A DNA stretch of 64,000 nucleotides from Psychromonas sp. SP041 (GCF_000470315.2 NZ_CBRF02000004.1:1-64000), one strand, 5' to 3'; positions 25,617-35,300 are shown, numbered from the stretch's first letter. Program-made: numbers and translations. Notes: a model not told the origin generated them from the sequence alone.

Positions 25617-26099
25617 ATGGATAAATTACATCTTGTTTGTGTCGATGAAGATAGCGAAGTGACGTTTAAACTATTACATGATCTCGCGCCATTAACTGAA
25701 TTTTTAACCTTCACTCAGTGCCATTCAGCCGATGAAGCTATAACTAAGTTAGATAGTATTGATAGACAAGGAGACTTTGTCGCAATATTAGTTTCTGGGT
25801 TAACTGAATGCGCTGAATGTGCAAAGCAATTGTTAGACGTTATAGCGGAAGATACTCGATTTGATCATACCAAAAGAATATTGATTGCTAATGATACGTC
25901 AAAAGAGGTACTGATTAATGCGATTAATGTGGCTCATATTAATCGTTTTTATGAATTGGACTGGGATGCTGAGCTTTTATTGCAACAAGTTAGAGTACTA
26001 CTAACAAAATACATTTTTGCCAAAGGGCTAGATTATGAAAAGTACCAATCTCAGCTAGATTCTGAAACAATATTAAAGCGTATGCGAAAACGCCTTTGA
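25617..26099 (+). CDS. Receiver-like protein lacking the phospho-acceptor Asp
   Basis: 160 residues. The fold pattern of a response-regulator receiver can be followed: an acidic pair near the N-terminus (CVDEDSE), alternating strands and helices, and ILIANDTS where the Thr/Ser switch would be. The position of the phospho-Asp is Ser (AILVSGLTE), and no clear Lys follows. It has a C-terminal basic helical tail (ILKRMRKRL). It therefore cannot be phosphorylated in the usual way and may act by protein contacts. Its gene is 27 bases after the SLC13 carrier with SD AGAGGGA, which suggests a carrier-linked role. The family is otherwise not recognised. Confidence 0.7.
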   Translation: MDKLHLVCVDEDSEVTFKLLHDLAPLTEFLTFTQCHSADEAITKLDSIDRQGDFVAILVSGLTECAECAKQLLDVIAEDTRFDHTKRILIANDTSKEVLINAINVAHINRFYELDWDAELLLQQVRVLLTKYIFAKGLDYEKYQSQLDSETILKRMRKRL

Positions 26100-26162
26100 G
26101 CTGTCTAAATTGATATTGGGTTAACGAATTTATTAAGTCATCATGAGATGGGTAATGAGTGG

Positions 26163-26549
26163 TTATTTATCATTGGTCCAATAGATAACAACTTGCTGTT
26201 TCCCCCATTCTCGCGCTTTTTTAACATCTTTACCCATGTAAATATCGATTTTCTTTTTCCAGCGTTTATTCATTTTATCTAACACTCGAAACGTGCCTTC
26301 GAAACCTTTAATTCTAACTTCTTGTTGATGAGTTAACCCCAATTTCAAAAGGTCTCTTGATACGGCAATCGATTTCATACCTGGTTTCAGTTTGTCTCCC
26401 CATGCGGCTTCGTTTGGCGTCGAATCTGTCTCGCGGATACTTGAAGTATAGGCACTTGCTGTTACCGTTAATGATTGTTCTGCTATAGCGAAACCCATAA
26501 ATGACATGAGCGTTAATACAATACCGATATGAAAGTTAGATTTCATCAT
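26163..26549 (-). CDS. Secreted 3D-domain protein (double-psi beta-barrel)
   Basis: 128 residues. A signal peptide (FHIGIVLTLMSFMGFAIA) is followed by a 3D domain: VTASAYTSS, GDKLKPGMKSIAVSRDLLKLGL, and FRVLDKMNKRWKKKIDIYMG with the conserved aspartates. This fold occurs in cell-wall-acting proteins such as MltA-type and Rpf-type hydrolases, but stand-alone members are uncharacterised. Location should be periplasmic. The gene is monocistronic, with repeat B4 in its upstream region. Confidence 0.82.
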   Translation of the reverse strand: MMKSNFHIGIVLTLMSFMGFAIAEQSLTVTASAYTSSIRETDSTPNEAAWGDKLKPGMKSIAVSRDLLKLGLTHQQEVRIKGFEGTFRVLDKMNKRWKKKIDIYMGKDVKKAREWGKQQVVIYWTNDK

Positions 26550-26566
26550 GAATAGTCCTTTATTAT

Positions 26567-26733
26567 TTATACCCGTTACCGTTCAAGCTAACGACCCAGA
26601 AGGTAATCTGTGAAGTAAACACTTTCGTTGTTAGAAAGTGTCGATTTAACCCATTAGATCTTCTTCTTCCTGCCTAGCATCTGTTCACTTCACTGCTTGC
26701 TGAATTTTGTATCTTGAATGGTAACGGGTATAT
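26567..26733. repeat. Dispersed repeat family B, copy B4
   Basis: It starts TATACCCGTTACCGTTCAAG and ends TCTTGAATGGTAACGGGTAT, nearly perfect inverted repeats. The interior shares AAAGTGTCGATTTAACCC and CCTAGCATCTGTTCACTTCA with B3. At 167 bases it lacks the block that makes B1 longer. It lies between two minus-strand genes. Confidence 0.75.
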
Positions 26734-26766
26734 CTGTTTATTTATTAAAAACCGTCACAGATAAAT

Positions 26767-27723
26767 CTAGTATTTAAATTGACTAATAGCCAGTACGTCA
26801 TCGTTTTGGTTTTGAAGTTCAACTTTCCATTGGCCATGCATATTTGATTGAATGAACTTACTCGAATGACTTCTCCAACGATTACCTATGACGCCTATTC
26901 GTATTTTTGCAATATGTTCATCATTTAAACTCCATTGATAATAGAGCGTCGTATTTTTTGAGTCATCAATTTGAGAGAAAGCATAGATCGTTGCAATATT
27001 ATTATCAAAAACAATGTCGTTGATAGTGCCTACTGGTTCATTATTGATGACATTTTGAGAAAGAGTAAAACGTTCAACATCATCAGAAAATATCTCTGTT
27101 TTAACCTGAGTGAATAGTACCGAGGAATTATTGGTCTTTATTACAGGTGCCTCAGTTGCCGCCGTATTTAAGGCTGTCGATGCATTAGCTGTTAAATTAT
27201 TTATTTTATCTTCGATAACAGGGGATTGTTCAGTATCGCCACTTGTGACGTCAGACACGGTTGTATTGTCACTTGACGAAGTATTTTCACTTGACTGCTT
27301 AATAGCTGAAGTGATTTTTGTAAGCTCACTTTCTATGGCATTAACAGGTGTTGCATCAACACTGATATTTTCAATACTAAGGCTTTCTAATTGGGCCAGC
27401 TCTGGTTCATTTATTGGTGTTTTTGTCTCATTTGGTATGTTGGCCGTTGTTGTTGAACCTGAATTTTCTATTGTAGGAATTTGGGATACTGTTGTTGGCT
27501 CTGTACTGTCAGTCTTTGCTGCTATTGTTTGATTCTCATCAGTATTGTCTTGAGAAAAATAATAACTACCATAATAAACACTACTGCCAATGGCCATAAA
27601 CACTAATAGAGAACATCCAATAATTCTCCCCCAGTGGTACTGATATTTTTTTTCATCCTGAGTGATACTATTTTGTTGCGGTTTAAAATTAACTCGGATG
27701 GTAAATTTTTCCGATTTATTCAT
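26767..27723 (-). CDS. Membrane-anchored DUF2914 protein
   Basis: 318 residues. A basic cytoplasmic N-terminus and one membrane helix (about 31-52, GRIIGCSLLVFMAIGSSVYY) are followed by a long Ser/Thr/Asn-rich periplasmic linker (about 55-200) and a C-terminal DUF2914 domain (FTLSQNVINNEPVG; TLYYQWSLNDEHIAKIRIGV; RWRSHSSKF). DUF2914 is a small beta-rich domain of unknown function found in marine gammaproteobacteria. The linker composition suggests a flexible tether rather than a folded domain. Confidence 0.85.
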   Translation of the reverse strand: MNKSEKFTIRVNFKPQQNSITQDEKKYQYHWGRIIGCSLLVFMAIGSSVYYGSYYFSQDNTDENQTIAAKTDSTEPTTVSQIPTIENSGSTTTANIPNETKTPINEPELAQLESLSIENISVDATPVNAIESELTKITSAIKQSSENTSSSDNTTVSDVTSGDTEQSPVIEDKINNLTANASTALNTAATEAPVIKTNNSSVLFTQVKTEIFSDDVERFTLSQNVINNEPVGTINDIVFDNNIATIYAFSQIDDSKNTTLYYQWSLNDEHIAKIRIGVIGNRWRSHSSKFIQSNMHGQWKVELQNQNDDVLAISQFKY

Positions 27724-28011
27724 GCTTTTGATCTCACTGAGGTTCTGATAAGTAATAAAATATTGGACTATTAATACAATTAATAATTCAAAGGTGCTTT
27801 TAGGCTTTTTTGTCTGATGTGATTATTATTTTACTTATTTGGTATGTATTTGCTACTTTTCTAAGTCTAAATCGTTAAATGAATTAATGTTAATGATGAC
27901 TTAATCATTGAATAACGAGCGTTGGGGAGGGCAGCTGCACTAGATTGAGTGTTAAGTGCTGACAATAAATCTTAGTGCTGCTTACCGTCACTGCGAAGCA
28001 ACGGGTTAGGG

Positions 28012-28629
28012 TTATTTGTTGGAAGTCTGTTTTCGAAAGCATAATAGCTGATTGTTAGCGGGCATTACGTGATCATTTATTAGATTAAGGTTTGCTGAGT
28101 TTGCCAATATTAATATGTCTTCAATGTTACGAATACCGCTGTTTTTATCTCTTTCTTTTAGCCACAAATCAAAACTTTCATTGCTTTCGCTAGTAAACTT
28201 TCCTTTATATTTAAAAGGACCATAAATACAAATATGAGCGCCTTCTGACAAGTTATGCGCAATGCCCTCAAAAAACTTAACCACTAATGGCCAGCTTATT
28301 ATGTGTAACGTATTCGCTGTAAACAATGCGTCTATTGGTAATGCTTTGTTTGGAATTGGCCAATTTTCATTTAAATCAACGATGATAGGTTTTTCAATAT
28401 TCGCTAATGCGCTTTCATCTAACCATTGATTAATGCCACTGTGATTGATTGGTAAATCACTGGTTTGCCAAGTTAAGTGCGTTAAATGTTCAGCAAAGAA
28501 GACGGCATGTTGTCCTGTCCCTGAACCAATTTCTAATACATGTTTATTAGACGCGAATAGGCTTGTTAAAAGATTGAGAATAGGTTTTTTATTGTTTTCA
28601 GATGCTTGAGAAAAAGGTTTATTGGTCAT
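28012..28629 (-). CDS. DUF938 SAM-dependent methyltransferase
   Basis: 205 residues. The SAM-binding motif I is HVLEIGSGTGQHAVFFAEHL, and the DUF938 signatures NHSGINQWL and FTANTLHIISWPLV are present. Its substrate is unknown. The gene starts two bases after the stop of the FemAB-like gene, so they are one operon. Confidence 0.9.
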   Translation of the reverse strand: MTNKPFSQASENNKKPILNLLTSLFASNKHVLEIGSGTGQHAVFFAEHLTHLTWQTSDLPINHSGINQWLDESALANIEKPIIVDLNENWPIPNKALPIDALFTANTLHIISWPLVVKFFEGIAHNLSEGAHICIYGPFKYKGKFTSESNESFDLWLKERDKNSGIRNIEDILILANSANLNLINDHVMPANNQLLCFRKQTSNK

Positions 28630-28631
28630 TT

Positions 28632-29759
28632 TTAATCTAATTTTTTGAAGGGTAAGAATTCACGACATTGTTCTTGATACATTAGCATGTGGCTTTGCTC
28701 TTGTTGACAAAAATCTTTAATCGCATCTTTAAAGCTAGGGTGCATTATCCAATGATAAGAGTAAGTTAAAATAGGTTCAAAGCCTCTTTGAATTTTATGC
28801 TCTCCCTGAGTACCTGGATTAAAACTTGTTAGATTATTTTCAATACAAAACTCAATACCTTGATAATAACAAAGTTCAAAATGTAAATTATTATAGTATT
28901 CAGTACACCCCCAATAACGCCCGTATAGTTGTGAGTCATCATAAAAAAACAATGCACAAGCAACATCTTCTTGGCCATTATCCGCAATGAGTAATAAGAC
29001 ATTATCGGTCATTTTATTGACTATATCTTTAAAGAACTCTGCATTTAAATGAGGCTGGTGACCACGTTTTAAATAGGTTAATTGATAGGTTAAATAAAAG
29101 AAATCTAAGTCTTTCTGTGTGATTTGATGATTTACTAATCGTCGAATGTTAATTCCTTGCTGAACCACTGATAACCTTTCTTTACGCGTGCTTCTTCTTT
29201 TACGTGATGTAAAAGTATTAAGGAAGTCATCGAAGCTTTTATAGTTACGATCAAACCAATGAAATTGTACGGTATTACGTTGATAAACATCTTCTGGTAA
29301 CGCTGTTGTTATTTGATCGCAATAAAGTAAATGCCAACTGTTAATTTGTTCTTGTTCACAATGTTGTATTAGCGGTTCAAATAAATTGCATAAGTGTAGC
29401 TCTGAAGACAGTAATTTATCACTATTGACAGGCGTAAAAGGTATGGTCGCTACTAATTTAGGATAATAATCAATGTTGTATCTTTTAAATGCATCTGCCC
29501 AATCCCAATCAAAAACATACTCTCCCCATGAGTGACTCTTTAAATACATTGGCATAATAGCGAGGACCTCATCACCTGCTTTTGCGAGCAAGTGGTGAGG
29601 TTGCCATCCTTGTTGAGTACTAACGGACTGACTATTCTCAAGTGCCTTAAAAAAATCATAGCGAAGAAAAGGGCAGGTTGAGTTGTTTAACTTGTTCCAA
29701 TCATTCTCATTGATATTTTCAATCGAATTAACGAAGTTAATGTTTATGTGGGTGGTCAA
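28632..29759 (-). CDS. FemAB-like/GNAT N-acyltransferase (DUF482)
   Basis: 375 residues matching the peptidogalycan biosynthesis/recognition family (PF04339): NSTCPFLRYDFFKALENSQS near the N-terminus, HSWGEYVFDWDWADAF, the RKRRSTRKERL basic segment, and YYNNLHFELCYYQGIEFCI with the terminal GEHKIQRGFEP. The family has a double GNAT-like fold and is thought to transfer an acyl or aminoacyl group; targets are unknown. It is first gene of a two-gene unit with the DUF938 methyltransferase. Confidence 0.88.
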   Translation of the reverse strand: MTTHININFVNSIENINENDWNKLNNSTCPFLRYDFFKALENSQSVSTQQGWQPHHLLAKAGDEVLAIMPMYLKSHSWGEYVFDWDWADAFKRYNIDYYPKLVATIPFTPVNSDKLLSSELHLCNLFEPLIQHCEQEQINSWHLLYCDQITTALPEDVYQRNTVQFHWFDRNYKSFDDFLNTFTSRKRRSTRKERLSVVQQGINIRRLVNHQITQKDLDFFYLTYQLTYLKRGHQPHLNAEFFKDIVNKMTDNVLLLIADNGQEDVACALFFYDDSQLYGRYWGCTEYYNNLHFELCYYQGIEFCIENNLTSFNPGTQGEHKIQRGFEPILTYSYHWIMHPSFKDAIKDFCQQEQSHMLMYQEQCREFLPFKKLD

Positions 29760-30183
29760 TTGACATTCCTTAATTACTAATCAGTATGTGCATGGAAATA
29801 TTAATACTCATTTTATGCGAATCATTATGCTGTGGTTAATTATATATTGATAATAAAACGTTTTATAAATTGTCTTTTATTTAAGATATAACGATAAACA
29901 GCGAGAGTTAAATTAACTTTTTATCGTTATTTATCTAATTAAGCGCCGTTTAGTTTATATGTAGGTATTTCAGTTGTTTTGAGTATCAGTATTACTGAAT
30001 ATACTTTTATATTTATAAGTTCTAGATTATAAATTCACTATAAAGTGTTAACTATTAATTTTATATTTGTAGTGGCAAGATAAGTGGTATAATGATCAAT
30101 GACTTATGATTAAAATTAAAGCGTTTTTGACGATGTAGAATCGACATTAGGCTTATTGTAAACTGTTATTAGACAAATAGGTT
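29760..30183. other. Divergent intergenic region with no recognised element
   Basis: 424 very AT-rich bases between the FemAB-like operon and the thioesterase gene. Both promoters must be here. I see no repeat, operator or small gene that I can support. Confidence 0.4.
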
Positions 30184-30189
30184 TTGTAT

Positions 30190-30588
30190 ATGAGTAATAA
30201 AATATACCATCATCCCGTGCAGATTTATTATGAAGATACAGATCATTCTGGCGTGGTTTATCATCCCAATTTTTTGAAATATTTTGAGCGTGCTCGTGAA
30301 CATGTAATTGATAGCCAACGTTTAAATAGATTATGGAATGAGCAAGGCATCGGTTTTGCTGTTTATAAAGCCAATATGATCTTTCAAGAAGGAGTGGAGT
30401 TTGCTGAGGTGTGTGATATTCGTACCAGTTTTATTATTGAAGGTAAATATAAAACATTATGGCGACAAGAAGTGTGGCGTCCTAATGCGATAAGAGCCGC
30501 AGTAATTGGAGATATCGAAATGGTCTGTTTAGATAAAGATAAGCAGTTACAACCGATTCCAAATGAAATATTGGCATTACTGGTTTAA
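30190..30588 (+). CDS. YbgC/4-hydroxybenzoyl-CoA-type acyl-CoA thioesterase
   Basis: 132 residues, a single hotdog domain. The family signature YYEDTDHSGVVYHPNFLKYFERARE contains the catalytic Asp in EDTDHSG. Members hydrolyse acyl-CoA thioesters in the cytoplasm. The ATG at 30190 is preferred to the TTG at 30184 because AGG at 30179-30181 is better spaced to it and family proteins begin just before the hotdog strand. It is not next to tolQRAB, unlike ybgC, so it is probably a paralogous thioesterase. Confidence 0.88.
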   Translation: MSNKIYHHPVQIYYEDTDHSGVVYHPNFLKYFERAREHVIDSQRLNRLWNEQGIGFAVYKANMIFQEGVEFAEVCDIRTSFIIEGKYKTLWRQEVWRPNAIRAAVIGDIEMVCLDKDKQLQPIPNEILALLV

Positions 30589-30772
30589 TTTTAATCATTA
30601 TTGACATTTAATCACGAGCACACAATGAGTAATAAATTGTGATTACTTATATGATTGCCAATATTAATATTGAGCAATGTTACGGCTCTCTCAAACTGAT
30701 TAAAATAACTTATTTCAAACTTGCAGAAATGTTATTTATAAGTCATTTTAGAACTTTGAAAAAGGGATAATT

Positions 30773-31066
30773 ATGTATTTTGCACAAAATGAACAACGAT
30801 CATTCCATCGAATGGAAATTAATTTACCTATCGAAATTATAAAAGATGGAATTACTTACCATGGAATTTGTAGCGATTTAAGTAGCACTGGAATGCGAAT
30901 TTCGTTCAACAAACCCGGATTAAGTACTGGTGATGAAGTCAATATACATCTAAATACTGATGATGAACGTTTTCTTCCGTTAAATGCGACAGCCAAACTA
31001 ATACGTGTTAGTGAATATGGTGGTGAAAATTTTTCGGCTGCAGTTGAATTTTTAGCTTTAAAATAA
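30773..31066 (+). CDS. PilZ-domain c-di-GMP binding protein
   Basis: 97 residues, one PilZ domain. The RxxxR c-di-GMP motif is R9-SFH-R13, and the second motif is DLSSTGMRI (D/NxSxxG). It should bind c-di-GMP and act through a protein partner. There is no adjacent partner gene. A link to the EAL enzyme and pilus at 2-19 kb is possible through the shared nucleotide pool only. AAAGGGA precedes the ATG. Confidence 0.9.
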   Translation: MYFAQNEQRSFHRMEINLPIEIIKDGITYHGICSDLSSTGMRISFNKPGLSTGDEVNIHLNTDDERFLPLNATAKLIRVSEYGGENFSAAVEFLALK

Positions 31067-31261
31067 TATGTGCGCCTTAAAATATATTTAGATACTAACT
31101 CACGGAATCAAGTATTAAACTGTTATTAATTTTGCTTGGTAAAATGATTCATTTCTTCGTTATAAATGCTGTAAAGAAGTGAGCTATCTACTTTACTCAT
31201 GGTTTGGGTTAATTTAGTCTTAACTAAACTCTTTGAAGTTGGGTACATTGGCTCAATCTAT

Positions 31262-32017
31262 TTAATCTAATGAGGCTAATAAATGCTTAGCATCAAAGTC
31301 ATTTATAGTTTGTTGTACTTTACTCGCTCGGCATATTGCTAATGATTGCTTATTAAACATGCTTTGAATGCATTGCCAAGGTGCTTCTTTATCAAGTGTA
31401 TAGTGGTCATTAAAATTAACATTAATGTTATTTGATAATCGTTTGTTAAAGTCAAAGTAAAAACTATCCAACCCTAGTCCAATACCGATGCCTGTCGCTT
31501 TAACAAAAGCTTCCTTTAGCGTCCAAATTTCAAAGAAGCGTTGCTGTTGTTGCTCCCCTAATAAATCGATCAGTTGTTCATGTTCTTGTTTGGCAAAATA
31601 ACGTCGACTAATTGGTTCAATACTGATTTTACGCTTTGGGTTTTCTATATCACAACCAATATCATCACTAATACAAACTGTCATTATAATGAGTTCATTG
31701 TTATGGCTAAGGTTAAAGCGCAGATCATTTATATTATCAACTAATGTTGGTTTACCATGTTGATTGCGTATAAATTTTAAAGATCTTGGATCAGCATGGG
31801 TATATTGAGATAATATTAATCGGCATAGCGCACGGGTTATTGTCGAGGTATGTTGCGCAGCTTTGTTTTTATATTGTTTGAGTTTAAATATCTCTTCATC
31901 ACTTAATAATGTTTGTAATGAAGTTATCGTTTCAATTGATAATAGATGAGGCTCAATAAACCATAAATCAATATGGTTCGTTCTTAATGATTGTGGGGAA
32001 GAGGTAGGAAGAATCAA
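31262..32017 (-). CDS. 4'-phosphopantetheinyl transferase (Sfp type)
   Basis: 251 residues. The magnesium/CoA motifs are present: IGCDIENPKR and FFEIWTLKEAFVKATGIGI. The enzyme moves phosphopantetheine from CoA to a Ser of carrier proteins. At this length it belongs to the Sfp group acting on secondary-metabolite or PUFA synthase carriers rather than AcpS. No carrier-protein gene is in the window. The start codon is TTG at 32017; an in-frame TAA lies immediately upstream and no ATG occurs before the conserved region. Confidence 0.9.
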   Translation of the reverse strand: MILPTSSPQSLRTNHIDLWFIEPHLLSIETITSLQTLLSDEEIFKLKQYKNKAAQHTSTITRALCRLILSQYTHADPRSLKFIRNQHGKPTLVDNINDLRFNLSHNNELIIMTVCISDDIGCDIENPKRKISIEPISRRYFAKQEHEQLIDLLGEQQQQRFFEIWTLKEAFVKATGIGIGLGLDSFYFDFNKRLSNNINVNFNDHYTLDKEAPWQCIQSMFNKQSLAICRASKVQQTINDFDAKHLLASLD

Positions 32018-32052
32018 TTATTCACCATCTATAAAATAAAACATATAAAAGC

Positions 32053-32079
32053 AAAAAAGATAGCTAAGCTATCTTTTTA
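32053..32079 (-). terminator. Intrinsic terminator after tmaR
   Basis: A stem GATAGC/GCTATC with A-tract and T-tract flanks (AAAAAAGATAGC then GCTATCTTTTT) lies 30 bases downstream of the tmaR stop on the minus strand. It can work in either direction. Confidence 0.75.
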
Positions 32080-32106
32080 TAATTAATTTTAGAACAGAAT
32101 AAAAAC

Positions 32107-32409
32107 TTATTTAGTTGATTCTGGACGTCTAAATGCATTGATTTGTTTATTCACTTCACGACGTTCTTTTGATAACTCAGCGCCTGTGATGATGTGATCG
32201 TCAACACGATCTTCGTAATCAGATTGCATGTTTTTGATAATATTAACAATATCCGCATGACTCATATTGGGTGTGATGTACTCAGATAAGTTTGTTAATA
32301 GATCCACACGTTTGCGGTTATCACGGATTTTTTTCTCATTATCAATGATTTCACGTTTTAGTTTGTTTTTACGGCGAGTGTTTTTTACCAATTCAAGAAC
32401 AGTACTCAT
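32107..32409 (-). CDS. tmaR: DUF496/YeeX polar regulator TmaR
   Basis: 100 residues, strongly similar throughout to E. coli YeeX (TmaR, DUF496), as I recall that sequence: [22 protein letters not shown], the SDYI/SEYITP turn, SDYEDRVDD and [10 protein letters not shown]. It is largely alpha-helical and predicted to be a coiled coil. TmaR in E. coli forms polar clusters that sequester enzyme I of the PTS and affects sugar use and surface behaviours. The gene is monocistronic with its own terminator. Confidence 0.9.
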   Translation of the reverse strand: MSTVLELVKNTRRKNKLKREIIDNEKKIRDNRKRVDLLTNLSEYITPNMSHADIVNIIKNMQSDYEDRVDDHIITGAELSKERREVNKQINAFRRPESTK

Positions 32410-32687
32410 TTATCACACCTTTTTATTTATACACTTAATGATTATTCAAATAGTAACAAATAATATTATTCGTTTAATTAAATCAATAAATTGCTGATTT
32501 TTACTTAGAATTCAATTATACGCTGCATATTCATTTACGAAACCGATTTTTTAAAAAAATGTTAGATAAATAACTTATTGTTGGACTTTTATGATGCTTT
32601 TGTAAAAGATAGTCATGTCATAAAAGCGTAATAACTTACTGTTTATATAAAAACTCCACTGCAACATCATACCCAGAGGAATTATTC

Positions 32688-34067
32688 ATGACAGATATAG
32701 CACGTAAATTTTATATACTAGATACCAATGTTTTATTACATGAACCTTTAGCTTTATATTCCTTTCAAGAACACAATGTTGTCATTCCTATGACAGTATT
32801 AGAAGAATTAGACCGAATCAAAGATAGACAAAAAGATGTCAGCAGAGACGCACGAGTTGCTATCCGTAGTTTAGAGTTACTTTTTCAAGATGCGAGTACA
32901 GAACAAATTAGCCAAGGAGTAGAAATAGATCACAAAGGTGTTCAGTTAGGTGGTGTTATTTCCATTTTTGCTGATCACCATGCCTCGTTTATACAAGAAT
33001 CCTTTAGTGAAGATGAACCCGATAACCGTATTATCAACGCTGCGTTATACCTACAAAAAAGCAAAGCTCCTGCTAAAGTTATCTTAGTGACTAAAGACAT
33101 TAATATGCGTCTCAAAGCCAAGGGAGCAGGGCTTAAGTTTGTAGAAGATTATAGAACCGACCAAGTTATTGATGATGTCGATTTATTAAGTAAAGGCTAT
33201 CAAACAGTAGAAGGACAGTTTTGGGATAATATTAAAGAATGTGAAACCTTCAATCGTGGTGAAGATACTTACCATCAACTCAAATCAGACAAAATACATA
33301 ACCCGTATACTAATCAATATGTGATTGATGAAAAAAACGATTTTGTTGGAAAAGTAACTGACCATTTTAAAGATGAAGTCGAGTTATTAGATATCGGTTA
33401 CGATCGTTTAATGAATCAGCAGGCTTGGGGAATTACACCGAAAAATATATATCAAGGTATGGCCATCAATGCATTGTTAGACCCGAAGGTTGATTTGGTT
33501 ATTTTAACGGGCCCAGCAGGTTGTGGGAAAACCTTACTCGCGGTTGCCGCTGCACTTGAATTGGTGATTGAAAATAAGCAGTACGATAAAATTATTGTCA
33601 CGCGTAACACGCCTGATATTGCTGAAAATATTGGTTTTTTACCTGGTACGGAAGAAGAGAAAATGATGCCTTGGTTAGCCTCGGTGACTGATACTTTAGA
33701 AGTGTTACATAAAAATGATAATTGCAGTACTAGCTCAGTTAACTACATTATGGATAAAGCTAATATTCAATTTAAGTCTGTTAACTTTATGCGGGGACGG
33801 AGTATTCAAAACAGTTTTGTATTACTGGATGAATGCCAAAACTTAACGGCTTCACAATTAAAAACGATCATTACTCGATGTGGGGAAGGGACTAAAATAG
33901 TCTGCTCTGGCAATCTTGCTCAAATCGACAGTAATTATCTTACGCCTGTTACATCGGGATTAACTTATATAGTGGAACGATTTAAAGATTTTGAAGGTAG
34001 TGCCAATATTTTTCTAAATGGCGTGATGAGAAGTCGATTAGCTGAATTTGCTGAGGAGCATCTTTAA
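32688..34067 (+). CDS. PIN-domain PhoH-like ATPase (YlaK type)
   Basis: 459 residues. An N-terminal PIN ribonuclease domain (FYILDTNVLLHEP, VLEELDRIK, VILVTKDINMRLKAKG) precedes a PhoH NTPase domain with Walker A GPAGCGKT and Walker B FVLLDECQN. The acidic PIN residues appear intact. PhoH2-type proteins couple RNA unwinding to endonuclease action. AGAGGA precedes the ATG. Confidence 0.93.
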   Translation: MTDIARKFYILDTNVLLHEPLALYSFQEHNVVIPMTVLEELDRIKDRQKDVSRDARVAIRSLELLFQDASTEQISQGVEIDHKGVQLGGVISIFADHHASFIQESFSEDEPDNRIINAALYLQKSKAPAKVILVTKDINMRLKAKGAGLKFVEDYRTDQVIDDVDLLSKGYQTVEGQFWDNIKECETFNRGEDTYHQLKSDKIHNPYTNQYVIDEKNDFVGKVTDHFKDEVELLDIGYDRLMNQQAWGITPKNIYQGMAINALLDPKVDLVILTGPAGCGKTLLAVAAALELVIENKQYDKIIVTRNTPDIAENIGFLPGTEEEKMMPWLASVTDTLEVLHKNDNCSTSSVNYIMDKANIQFKSVNFMRGRSIQNSFVLLDECQNLTASQLKTIITRCGEGTKIVCSGNLAQIDSNYLTPVTSGLTYIVERFKDFEGSANIFLNGVMRSRLAEFAEEHL

Positions 34068-34090
34068 TAAATTAGTTTGTATTTATAATA

Positions 34091-34132
34091 AAAGTATTGG
34101 CTTCTTAATAAGTATTAAGAAGCCAATACTTT
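34091..34132. terminator. Bidirectional terminator, 20-bp perfect stem
   Basis: AAAGTATTGGCTTCTTAATA at 34091-34110 pairs perfectly with TATTAAGAAGCCAATACTTT at 34113-34132. It separates the convergent PhoH-like and TrmH-family genes and has A/T tracts on both sides. Confidence 0.85.
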
Positions 34133-34151
34133 ATACGTTCAGTTTAGAGGT

Positions 34152-34751
34152 TTAGTTTTTTTCTGCTTTTTCTCTTTCTAACCTTTTGGCTTCTTTGATC
34201 ATATTATTTTTGTATTTCAATTCTTTCACTTTAATTTTGTTGTTTTTATCACGGCTATTTTTAATTAAATCATTATCTAATTGATGCTGTTGTGATTTTG
34301 CTAATTTATCATAAAGAACAACATTCACCGAGGCAGCTAAATTCATGCAACCAATTGTTGGTATGTAAACCACTGCATCAGCTTTATTGATCACTTGCTG
34401 TTTGATCGTCCCATCTTCTGGACCGAATAAATACATGGCATTTTCAGGGTGTTCAAAATTAGGTAATGGAATTGCACCTTCAATTAAATCAACACAGACT
34501 AGTTTCATACCCGGCTCTAAAGCGGTTAATAGATCATCATAATGTACTAATGGGACTATCTCGTGGACTTTTTGAGTGTCTGCCGCTAAACGTACTGCTC
34601 GATTAAATCGGTCACCGGAGTAAACAACTTTTTGAGCATCATAACAACCCGCTGCACGCATCGCACCACCAACGTTAGATGAGCTTTTAGGGTTAGTAAG
34701 GGCGATCATGGTACGTATTGTTGAATTCGACTCAGTTTTTTTTTCAGACAT
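34152..34751 (-). CDS. TrmH/SpoU-family RNA methyltransferase
   Basis: 199 residues with the three SPOUT motifs: NPKSSSNVGGAMRAAGCY (motif 1, catalytic Asn/Arg region), YLFGPEDGTI (motif 2) and IPTIGCMNLAASVNVVLYD (motif 3, SAM-binding knot). It lacks the N-terminal RNA-binding domain of RlmB. A basic Lys/Asn-rich C-terminal tail (about 165-199) may contact RNA. The target nucleotide is unknown. Confidence 0.92.
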   Translation of the reverse strand: MSEKKTESNSTIRTMIALTNPKSSSNVGGAMRAAGCYDAQKVVYSGDRFNRAVRLAADTQKVHEIVPLVHYDDLLTALEPGMKLVCVDLIEGAIPLPNFEHPENAMYLFGPEDGTIKQQVINKADAVVYIPTIGCMNLAASVNVVLYDKLAKSQQHQLDNDLIKNSRDKNNKIKVKELKYKNNMIKEAKRLEREKAEKN

Positions 34752-34940
34752 AATAAATTGGCACAGTAATTAGAAAGGGAGAAAATGGAATAGGTTATAA
34801 ACGTGTTAGGTTTTATTTACTCAGATTTACTATTATTAATAGTCTAATGTTAACGGACTGTCATTATCAGTAAATAAAAGATAGGTAGAGCTAACACGCT
34901 TTTAATGTTTAATTAACTAATTCCAATAAAGGTGAGTAAA

Positions 34941-35300
34941 TTATAACGCTTCTATTTGGCCAAGCGCTTCAGTAAATTCTGATAAACCTAGCTCAATGTC
35001 ATCTTCATCGCCAACCCAGTTAAGGCCAACAATAACATCATCTTCAACTAAATCTTCTAACCAGAACTCAAACCAATCCGCTAATGCAATAGGTGCTGGC
35101 GTATAATCTTCCCATTCTTCGATACAATGTGTTTTTGCTAGCGCTTCAGATGACCATAATGGCATTACTTCAGTTTCTTCATAGCTCATTGAATCCATCA
35201 CAACCCAATCACCACTTGCTTTATCTTGTAGTGCCCATAAAACTTGACTTTCTTTAACGTCATCTTGGAATTTTTCTAATGCAGCAATGTTCTGAGTCAT
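34941..35300 (-). CDS. DUF2750 family protein
   Basis: 119 residues, acidic. The sequence DWVVMDSMSYEETEVMPLWSS followed by ADWFEFWLEDLVEDDVIVGLNW is typical of DUF2750 proteins, cytoplasmic proteins of unknown function. It stands alone between the TrmH-family gene and the divergent M50 protease gene. Confidence 0.85.
   Translation of the reverse strand: MTQNIAALEKFQDDVKESQVLWALQDKASGDWVVMDSMSYEETEVMPLWSSEALAKTHCIEEWEDYTPAPIALADWFEFWLEDLVEDDVIVGLNWVGDEDDIELGLSEFTEALGQIEAL

Noticed and set aside
30609-30649. AATCAC/GTGATT inverted repeat after the thioesterase gene
   Set aside because: Loop too long and no T-tract; not credible as a terminator.
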